Part shown: in pieces, positions 1 through 5,181 of the stretch | Numbering within the stretch: position 1 is the stretch's first letter | Layout of the letters: every line of letters starts with the position of its first letter | Source of the DNA: DATFXM01 sp035315885 | GTDB lineage: Bacteria; Acidobacteriota; Blastocatellia; UBA7656 | Direction of reading: 5' to 3' | Length of the DNA stretch: 5,181 nt | Assembly (NCBI GenBank): GCA_035315885.1 | Contig: DATFXM010000171.1 | Coordinates: 1 to 5,181, forward strand | Notes under the pieces: generated by a model | What the model saw: only the letters and a program-made list of their open reading frames with translations | Told to the model about the DNA's origin: nothing | Database searches by the model: none | Position numbers and translations under genes: made by a program

Positions 1-49
1 AGAGATCAGTCGACGAGATCGCTCTCGGAGCCTGAAGGTAAAGATTTGT

Positions 50-781
50 CTAAACGAGACGGCTGCGAAGCGCTTTTGCGACGGCTTCGCTCTTTGAGTG
101 GACCTGTAACTTTTCGTAGATCTTTTGCAGGTGAAAGTTTATCGTGCTTGGAGTGACCTTCAATTCGGCCGCGGCGGTTTTGTAATTGTGTCCATCAACC
201 AAAAGTTTCAATATGCGAATCTCGTGGGGAGTGAGATCGTAGTCAGCGCGTTCAGGCGGACGAATCTCTCGAAAGAGGAGAATTACGCGGCGAGCTACTT
301 CGGGTGACATCGGGGCGCCGCCGGACACCGCCTCTCTCAGTCCTTCGAGCAAACGCGCCGGCTGCGTCTTCTTCAGCAGGTAACCCGACGCTCCCGCGCA
401 CAGCGCGTCGAATATTCGTTCGTCATCTTCATACACGGTTTGCATCAGGAGCACGAGCTGCGGATATCGCTCCTTCAACACGCGCACTCCCTCGACTCCG
501 CTCATACCGGGCAAACCAATGTCGACAAGCACCGCATCGGGCAGGTTGTGCGCTATCTTCTCGAGCGCTTCTTCCATCGATCGATAGCTACCGGTGCAAC
601 AGAATCCCTCTGCTCCACCGACTAGCGCAGCCAGATAGTCGCGGAACTCTCGATGGTCCTCGACAATGGCCACCCTGAGCGCGGAAGGTGGCGAGGTCAA
701 TCCCTGACCGATTTCAGCTTCTCTGGACATTTTTTGCGTTGGGTGAACAACTACGATACGCCGTGTTGCGGGAGAGGTCAC
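50..781 (-). CDS. Response regulator transcription factor, NarL/LuxR family
   Basis: Cytoplasmic DNA-binding response regulator, presumed phospho-acceptor partner of the histidine kinase immediately upstream. A receiver domain spans about residues 35-150: acidic pair Glu41/Asp42, phospho-acceptor Asp87 (VDIGLPGMSG), switch Thr115 and conserved Lys137 (GYLLKK). A LuxR/NarL-type helix-turn-helix covers about 181-240, with LTPHE at the start and recognition-helix region STINFHLQKIYEKLQVHSKSE. All receiver catalytic residues are present, so it should be phosphorylatable. The kinase stop lies 21 bases upstream, implying co-transcription. The start is uncertain. The frame opens with GTG at 781, but an ATG at 730 (MSREAEIG) still leaves 18 residues before the receiver core and gives 226 residues. 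Neither has a clear Shine-Dalgarno sequence. The longer form is listed because it lies closest to the kinase stop. The family is secure; target genes are unknown. Confidence 0.95.
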   Translation of the reverse strand: MTSPATRRIVVVHPTQKMSREAEIGQGLTSPPSALRVAIVEDHREFRDYLAALVGGAEGFCCTGSYRSMEEALEKIAHNLPDAVLVDIGLPGMSGVEGVRVLKERYPQLVLLMQTVYEDDERIFDALCAGASGYLLKKTQPARLLEGLREAVSGGAPMSPEVARRVILLFREIRPPERADYDLTPHEIRILKLLVDGHNYKTAAAELKVTPSTINFHLQKIYEKLQVHSKSEAVAKALRSRLV

Positions 782-796
782 TATGAAGTTTCATAG
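781..796. promoter_or_regulatory. Palindrome CTATGAA-GT-TTCATAG at the kinase/regulator junction
   Basis: Two perfect 7-base arms with a 2-base spacer lie in the 21-base gap between the kinase stop and the regulator. The last base of the repeat (minus-strand reading) is the G of the GTG start at 781. In the mRNA it can fold as a 6-bp stem with a 4-base loop covering that start, so it could affect translation if GTG 781 is used. Function is inferred. Confidence 0.35.
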
Positions 797-802
797 AAAG
801 GA

Positions 803-3800
803 TCACTTCAAGGGCGCCTTTACGATCAGCGTCGCGCCGTGTCCCGGACTCGAAATCAGGATCAATTCGGCCGCGATCTTCTCGCTTCGCTTGCGAATAC
901 TGGCAAGACCCTGCCCCCAATCCGCTCGCTCAACATCAAAGCCTTTTCCATTGTCGCTGATTCTTAACAGCGCTAATCCGCCTTCGTTGTGAAGCGAAAT
1001 ATCAGCGAACGTGCATTGTGAATGTCGTGCGATATTGTTTGTCGCTTCCTTAAAGATAAGGAAGACCTCCCGCCTCACGTCCGCGTTGATTCTTGTGTCA
1101 TGCTCGAGAGGCGGCGAGTCGAAGCGAAACTCGATACCACGCGAACCAAGGGTCTCCGCTGCAAACCGTCTCATCCGTTGCGTGAGGTCGCTCAAGTGGT
1201 CCCTGTTGGGATTGACTGCCCATACTATGTCACTCATCGCGTCTACGGACCTTCTCGATACCGAAGCAATAAGGGATAGGCGCTCTCCGAACTGAGGATC
1301 GTTCGATCTGTCCTGCTGACGCAATACATCACTGAGTCCGGCGATCAGGGAAAGGTTGGCTCCAATGTCATCGTGCAGGTCCGATGCGATTCGAGTACGC
1401 ATGCGCTCCAGCTCCACCAGACGTGCGACCCGATATCGATAGAGCAGGTAGAGGATGAATGCGATTCCAGCAGATACCAGTGCGATAAACCACCATCGCG
1501 CCCAGACAGGCGGCAGAATTCTAAACATCACGACTGCGGGACTGGAGCTGATCACACCGTCCGAGTTCACCGCGCGCACAAGAAATCTGTAAGGTCCCGG
1601 GGCCAGCCTCGCATAGTTGACAGTGCGCTGCTCGGTGGGCGCACTCCAATCCGGATCGGCGCCTTCGAGTTTGTACTGATAACGCAACAACTCACCGGCG
1701 CCAAAGCTCAATCCGACGAAATCGATCTGCAATTGATTCTGATCTCTCGCCAGGTCGGGAAGAACGATTTCGCTTTCTCCGAAAGGCGAGACGAACCTCG
1801 TCGAGCCCGCAACCTGCAGGCCGCTGACTAGAATTGGCGGCGGAATCGAAGGCTCGTCGAAGCCGGGTGTCAGTCGTGATAAACCGCCTGTGGTAGCAAA
1901 CCAAAGCACACCCGTGCGATCACGAAATGACGCTTTGATTGAGCCGGGCGCCAGGCCGTCGGCGGAGGTGAAATGTCTAAAATGGCCCGTCTCCGGGTCG
2001 AGCCGATCGAGTGCCCGTCCGGTGCCGATGTAGATGTGCCCTCGAAGGTCCTCTACGATGAGGGTATCGGGAGCGGCATCAGTGCTGTTGCTCGACAGTC
2101 CCTGAGCTGTGGTGTAGCTGACGAACGTCGGCCGTGGCGCCTGTGGATCGTCGACTCGGATCAGTCCGCTTCGAGCCGAGGCAAGCCAAAGTCCGCCGGC
2201 GTGATCGAGGTAGATACTGGTGATCGTGCCTGGTGGCACGCCTTCGCTCGCACCTAATAAAGTCATGCTCCCGTCGTGGTAACGAACGAGTTCTCCGCTG
2301 AAACCGATCCAGACGTTGCCGGCGCGGTCCTCGCCGAACGAGTGGGGCAGCTTATCAAACGACGCGAAGCCGGGTGAGTTAGACAGGTCTCGAAACGTCT
2401 CGGTTGCCCGGTTCCAAACCATAAGAGGACTGCCGGACATCGTGGCGACCCAAACATCACCGTGTGAGTCCTCGAAAAGCTTGAACGGCGGATTGACGCC
2501 TATCCCATCCTTACTCGTGTAAACGGCGAGCGGTCGCGCGCTTTTGATTTGATCGAAACGGTCGCTCGGCGGAAACCGATATAGTCCGTCTCCGGTGCCG
2601 ACCCACCATTCGCCGTTTCGCGTTTGCAACGTAACTCCTTCCGCAATCCAGCCCAAATCCTTAACCAGGTTTGGCCTGAACCAGGTAAGCGCCTGGCCGT
2701 CAAATCGTCCGAGGCGCGTGTAGTAATACTCTGGAGTGTGACCCATCGGATCAAGCTTCGCACCTTCGAAGACACTTGTGCGGTCGTCTCCCATAACACT
2801 GCCCCTAAAACAAACTCCGCCCGCCCGTTCTCCGAAGATTGAATTGACCCCATACAGGCCATCATTCCGGTCATAAGTAATGAAGCCATTGCGTTCGAGT
2901 TTCATAGCCCCTTTGGAGTTGGTGCCCATCCACAGGTTTCCGGCGAGGTCCTCATTGAGCGCGGTGATGTCATGGTAGCTCAATCCATTCTTCTCGGTGT
3001 ACGAATGAAACCAACTTCCCTGCTCGTCCCGGTTCGGAAAAAACTGAAGTATGCCCTTGGCTGTCGCCACCCAGAACCTGTTGTCGGAAGTCTCGAAAAG
3101 TTGAAACACCCAGGCCGTCGGCATGCCCTCGGCGATTGAGTACTTTCGTACGATCACTGGCGGCCTGTGTGTGTCGTCGGCGACAAACTGAAAGAATCCG
3201 CCATATCTCGTTCCGACCCAGAGCTGGCCGTTATGATCTTCGAACAGGTCGTGCAAGTAGTCGTTTGGTAATCCGTCCCGAATCCGGTAGAGCGCCGAGC
3301 TTCCATCTGTCCAGCGGCGGCTCAATCCGCCAGGCGTTGCGACCCAGAGCGACCCGCCCCGATCCTCAAATAAATCGGATACGTTCCTCCCCTCACCACC
3401 CAATAAACCAATTTGAATTTCGCGCAGCGTGAAATTTGTTGTCGATCGTTCAAGCAGGTAAAGCCCGTTATAAGTTCCGCACCAGATGGCGCCCTTATGA
3501 TCTTCAAGCAAAACGGTCACGACTCTGGCATAACGATCGTCGCCTTCAGGTAAGATGACCGTAAACATCGCCTGAGGACGTGAGTCTGTTTCGCTTGAAT
3601 AGATCACCTGATTCTGCGGCTGCGCCTTTGGATTGAAGCGAACCAGGCCGGCGTTGGTAGCCAGCCAGTACTCGCCTGCGCGAGTCTCGAGAAAGTCATT
3701 TACCTCGCGGTGCGGCAGGCCTTGATCCGTACCGTAGTTGGTAAACGTGTAGCCGTCAAAGCGTGACAGCCCGTCTGCGGTGCAGAACCAGAGAAGACCG

Positions 3801-3994
3801 CGCGAGTCACGCACGATTTTGTTGATTTGATTATGCGGCAGGCCGTCGACAGTGTTGAAGATTCTTATTGGCAGGTGCTCGGCCTGGGTTGCTGGCGCTC
3901 CGAGCGCAAGCGTGACGAGCAAGCCGAGTGCGCACCCAGGCAACACCGATCCGATCGACCGCCGCGGTCGCGGAGCTTGCCGCTTGATCTTCAT
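803..3994 (-). CDS. Two-component sensor histidine kinase with double beta-propeller and Y_Y_Y sensor (HisKA_3 type)
   Basis: Inner-membrane sensor kinase of 1063 residues. Residues 1-38 look like a Sec signal peptide: basic start, hydrophobic 17-33, probable cleavage at TQA/EH. Fourteen Reg_prop-like blades follow at 48-710. Their motif (G..W..T..GL.R) recurs with its aromatic at 69, 110, 171, 217, 259, 308, 355, 464, 515, 562, 603 and 698; blade 8 has Cys395 and blade 13 Tyr655 instead. Fourteen blades fit two seven-bladed propellers, as in the hybrid two-component sensors of Bacteroides. A Y_Y_Y domain (about 719-826) leads into one transmembrane helix (about 834-853). The HisKA_3 dimerisation domain (about 857-930) has phospho-acceptor His874 in DLHDDIGANL. 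HATPase_c (about 970-1063) has an N box with Glu983 and Asn987, and a G box DNGKGF at 1014-1019. Unlike Bacteroides hybrids, it carries no receiver or HTH; these are in the next gene. The periplasmic sensing role is inferred from topology, and the ligand is unknown. Confidence 0.96.
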   Translation of the reverse strand: MKIKRQAPRPRRSIGSVLPGCALGLLVTLALGAPATQAEHLPIRIFNTVDGLPHNQINKIVRDSRGLLWFCTADGLSRFDGYTFTNYGTDQGLPHREVNDFLETRAGEYWLATNAGLVRFNPKAQPQNQVIYSSETDSRPQAMFTVILPEGDDRYARVVTVLLEDHKGAIWCGTYNGLYLLERSTTNFTLREIQIGLLGGEGRNVSDLFEDRGGSLWVATPGGLSRRWTDGSSALYRIRDGLPNDYLHDLFEDHNGQLWVGTRYGGFFQFVADDTHRPPVIVRKYSIAEGMPTAWVFQLFETSDNRFWVATAKGILQFFPNRDEQGSWFHSYTEKNGLSYHDITALNEDLAGNLWMGTNSKGAMKLERNGFITYDRNDGLYGVNSIFGERAGGVCFRGSVMGDDRTSVFEGAKLDPMGHTPEYYYTRLGRFDGQALTWFRPNLVKDLGWIAEGVTLQTRNGEWWVGTGDGLYRFPPSDRFDQIKSARPLAVYTSKDGIGVNPPFKLFEDSHGDVWVATMSGSPLMVWNRATETFRDLSNSPGFASFDKLPHSFGEDRAGNVWIGFSGELVRYHDGSMTLLGASEGVPPGTITSIYLDHAGGLWLASARSGLIRVDDPQAPRPTFVSYTTAQGLSSNSTDAAPDTLIVEDLRGHIYIGTGRALDRLDPETGHFRHFTSADGLAPGSIKASFRDRTGVLWFATTGGLSRLTPGFDEPSIPPPILVSGLQVAGSTRFVSPFGESEIVLPDLARDQNQLQIDFVGLSFGAGELLRYQYKLEGADPDWSAPTEQRTVNYARLAPGPYRFLVRAVNSDGVISSSPAVVMFRILPPVWARWWFIALVSAGIAFILYLLYRYRVARLVELERMRTRIASDLHDDIGANLSLIAGLSDVLRQQDRSNDPQFGERLSLIASVSRRSVDAMSDIVWAVNPNRDHLSDLTQRMRRFAAETLGSRGIEFRFDSPPLEHDTRINADVRREVFLIFKEATNNIARHSQCTFADISLHNEGGLALLRISDNGKGFDVERADWGQGLASIRKRSEKIAAELILISSPGHGATLIVKAPLK

Positions 3995-4062
3995 AGCTCG
4001 GGGCTCGTCTATCCAGCCATTGATTGTCGACGTGGTGAGGCCTTCGGTAACCGTTGCGCGTT

Positions 4063-4091
4063 ACTCTAACCGGGTTGGCCATGAGTGTCAA
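4063..4091 (-). promoter_or_regulatory. Putative sigma70-type promoter of the kinase-regulator operon
   Basis: On the minus strand a perfect -35 box TTGACA (4091-4086) is followed after exactly 17 bases by TAGAGT (4068-4063), which matches 4 of 6 bases of TATAAT. The expected transcription start is near 4056, giving a 5' leader of about 62 bases before the kinase ATG at 3994. Position, orientation and spacing all fit. No strong Shine-Dalgarno sequence precedes the ATG. Assigned from sequence only. Confidence 0.6.
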
Positions 4092-4105
4092 AGCACCCGG
4101 GTGCT
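4092..4105. promoter_or_regulatory. Perfect 14-bp palindrome abutting the -35 box, candidate operator
   Basis: AGCACCCGGGTGCT is a perfect palindrome with no spacer. It begins at the base directly upstream of TTGACA. Its centre is about 42.5 bases upstream of the predicted start, which is where class II activators bind. Which protein binds is unknown; autoregulation by the operon's own NarL-type regulator is one possibility. Confidence 0.5.
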
Positions 4106-4141
4106 GCGCAGGCTAGTTGCCCGAAGGCGTGATCGTGATGT

Positions 4142-4173
4142 CGCGAATCCGGCTAATTCCTCACCAATTCGCG
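4142..4173. repeat. Inverted repeat CGCGAAT-N18-ATTCGCG
   Basis: Two perfect 7-base arms (4142-4148 and 4167-4173) are separated by 18 bases. Arm centres are 25 bases apart, and the whole is centred about 100 bases upstream of the predicted operon start. On the minus strand the spacer also holds the direct repeat GAATTGG/GAATTAG at an 11-base period. It could be a distal binding site or, as RNA, a hairpin in the 3' trailer of the upstream gene. Confidence 0.4.
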
Positions 4174-4330
4174 TCGAAGTTTGAACGCCAAGAGGTTTCA
4201 GGTTTGTGGGCTTACATGAGAACGAGGCTGGATTTGTTGTGGACTCGCTGGTTTGTTTCGTCTTTTCTCTGACAGTTTAGTGTGAGGAGCCTGTTTTAGT
4301 AGTCGCTCATTTTGGATGCGGCCTGGCTCA

Positions 4331-4354
4331 CTCAACGGACGCCGTCCCGCTGAG
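4331..4354 (-). terminator. Hairpin 10 bases downstream of the glycine-rich gene, possible terminator
   Basis: In the minus-strand transcript CUCAGC(G)GGAC pairs with GUCCGUUGAG across a GGC loop. This gives ten base pairs including one G-U, with a single bulged G. It starts 10 bases after the TGA stop. No U tract follows, so it is not a canonical intrinsic terminator; it may protect the mRNA 3' end or act with Rho. Confidence 0.4.
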
Positions 4355-4364
4355 AAGATGGTCG

Positions 4365-5181
4365 TCATCGCTTAATCACCAACACGCTGAATTGTGTCCC
4401 ATCTGGAATATTGCTGGCCTCAGCTATCAAGCTTAAAAAAAGCACCCATCGATTGGCGAAGAAGGGACAACTAGGTGGTGTCGACCCGGCCGGATAGTAT
4501 ACTGCAGCATCGACGCGGCCATAGGGATTACTACTCAATGCGAAGACGAGCGCGTTCGGATCGCCATTCGTATAAGGGTTGTCAAGCGCTGTGGAGAGAC
4601 CACCACTGCCACCGCAGGTGTTGCTGGCGGTCTTGATGTGGATGAACGCTGGAGTATTGGTGCCCACTCCTGCACCCGCGACGCTGATCGCACCGTTTTG
4701 GATCGTTAAAGCTGTGCCCGATGTTCCGTTACCCTCAGCAACTACTCCCGCTCCAGCATTAGTGGTGCTCAAGCCAATTACCCCGCTGCCTGAAGCCTGA
4801 AAGTACCCACCAGTCGCGTTCCCAAACCCCGCCACCCCTGTCCCGTTCGGATCGACTACCGCTTTACCGTAAACTCCCACCACCGTCCCCGTGCTCCCCG
4901 TCGCCTCGCCATACACCCCAGCCACGTTGAAGCTCGTCCCAGCCGTTGTTCCGCTCACCCCACTGCTCCCGCTGCTGAACCCATGCACCCCGCTGTTGTT
5001 GACCCCCTGCCCAAACACCCCTATCAGCCCACCGCTTGCTACCGCATGCAGTTTCGCTATCGGATCGGTGGTCCCAATCCCCACCGTCCCGTCCGTCGTT
5101 CCCATCACCATCCCCCACCCCGCTCCCGTATTCCCATAGAAACCTACGTGTGTGTCATCCAGCATCCCCACGAACGCTCGA
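4365..5181 (-). CDS. Glycine-rich tail-fibre/adhesin-like repeat protein, C-terminal part (5' end outside window)
   Basis: Partial gene. The frame is open to the right edge (codons for R-A-F-V precede GMLDDTHVGFYG), so the GTG at 5171 is not a convincing start; 271 residues are visible. Numbering from that GTG, residues 1-45 contain VGIGTTDPIAKLHA, a motif common in phage tail-fibre-like and surface repeat proteins. Residues 48-145 are a low-complexity Gly/Ser/Thr/Val region with G-V-x-G recurring at 51, 61, 71, 85, 99, 112 and 130, which suggests a beta-structured fibre or stalk. A distinct C-terminal domain begins near GVGTNTPAFIHI (168-179), includes NPYTNGDPNALVF (198-210) and ends FSVLVIKR. 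It resembles a domain of unknown function that I recall at the C-terminus of such proteins (possibly DUF7452; not verified). Two cysteines, 186 and 235, could form a disulfide. No membrane helix or sortase signal is visible, and any secretion signal would be in the missing N-terminus. Likely extracellular; function unknown. Confidence 0.85.
   Translation of the reverse strand, partial: RAFVGMLDDTHVGFYGNTGAGWGMVMGTTDGTVGIGTTDPIAKLHAVASGGLIGVFGQGVNNSGVHGFSSGSSGVSGTTAGTSFNVAGVYGEATGSTGTVVGVYGKAVVDPNGTGVAGFGNATGGYFQASGSGVIGLSTTNAGAGVVAEGNGTSGTALTIQNGAISVAGAGVGTNTPAFIHIKTASNTCGGSGGLSTALDNPYTNGDPNALVFALSSNPYGRVDAAVYYPAGSTPPSCPFFANRWVLFLSLIAEASNIPDGTQFSVLVIKR

Larger units (their letters stand above)
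3995..4364. other. 370-base intergenic region with regulatory elements, no gene
   Basis: No convincing coding region occurs on either strand. The short open frames here overlap the kinase start, lack protein-like composition and match no family I recognise. In minus-strand order the gap holds a hairpin at 4331-4354, a T-rich (plus-strand) stretch around 4230-4300 with no clear element, an inverted repeat at 4142-4173, a palindrome at 4092-4105, a promoter at 4063-4091 and a leader of about 60 bases. A four-codon reading frame (ATG GCT GGA TAG, 4020-4009) lies in the leader and is probably chance. Confidence 0.8.

Noticed and set aside
14..27. Short inverted repeat CGAGA-TCGC-TCTCG just after the regulator gene, as a terminator
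   Set aside because: The stem has only five pairs and no U tract follows on the minus strand. The sequence beyond the window edge is not visible.
1373..1831. 152-codon plus-strand reading frame inside the kinase gene
   Set aside because: It is antisense to the conserved HisKA_3, transmembrane and Y_Y_Y region. It shows no recognisable domain, so it is a shadow of the real frame.
3932..3943. LPGC at kinase residues 18-21 as a lipobox
   Set aside because: The hydrophobic stretch follows the cysteine instead of preceding it, and proline at -2 is atypical. A normal cleavage site TQA/EH fits better.
4119..4128. GCC-UUCG-GGC tetraloop hairpin on the minus strand
   Set aside because: It is only three base pairs, upstream of the predicted promoter, and has no U run; likely incidental.
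3852..4184. 110-codon plus-strand frame and 86-codon minus-strand frame (3831-4091) across the kinase start
   Set aside because: Both are rich in Arg/Ala/Ser without domain features. They overlap the signal peptide coding region and the promoter.
4891..5139. Plus-strand proline/leucine-rich reading frame, with a similar one at 4579-4800
   Set aside because: These are antisense to the glycine-rich gene, and the Pro/Leu/Val-rich composition is the expected mirror of Gly/Thr/Val codons on the other strand.
1..5181. CRISPR arrays, tRNA or rRNA genes, insertion sequences, integrase sites
   Set aside because: No evenly spaced direct repeats, no cloverleaf or rRNA-like segments, no transposase-like protein and no flanking terminal repeats were seen.

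Overview
The window carries three protein genes, all on the minus strand, so transcription runs from right to left. The base composition is moderately GC-rich. The proteins have the style of soil Acidobacteriota: a very long periplasmic beta-propeller sensor kinase paired with a NarL-type regulator, and a glycine-rich protein with a GIGTT.P..KLH motif. The phylum is inferred from recall of similar proteins, not from a search, and I hold it at moderate confidence.

Layout from upstream to downstream on the minus strand. (1) 5181-4365: the C-terminal 271 residues of a glycine-rich, tail-fibre/adhesin-like protein. Its frame is still open at the right edge, so its true start lies outside the window. 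(2) 4364-3995: a 370-base non-coding gap. It holds a hairpin just after the stop of gene 1, an inverted repeat, and a good sigma70-type promoter (TTGACA, 17-base spacer, TAGAGT) with a perfect 14-bp palindrome abutting its -35 box. (3) 3994-803: a 1063-residue membrane sensor histidine kinase, with signal peptide, fourteen propeller blades (two seven-bladed propellers), Y_Y_Y domain, one transmembrane helix, HisKA_3 and HATPase_c. (4) A 21-base junction containing a short palindrome. (5) 781-50: its presumed cognate response regulator, with a receiver domain and a LuxR/NarL-type helix-turn-helix. Bases 1-49 are 3' flank with no recognisable gene.

How they fit together: the kinase and regulator almost certainly form one operon and one two-component system. 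A ligand sensed outside the inner membrane by the propellers and Y_Y_Y domain would drive autophosphorylation of His874. The phosphate would pass to Asp87 of the regulator, which then binds DNA. The ligand and target genes cannot be read from the window. The upstream glycine-rich protein is separated by 370 bases and a promoter, so it is probably an independent transcription unit. I see no CRISPR array, transposon, RNA gene, or defence or biosynthetic system. The most useful leads are the promoter/operator architecture at 4045-4173, the atypical phosphatase-position residue and degenerate blades in the kinase, and the start-site ambiguity of the regulator.
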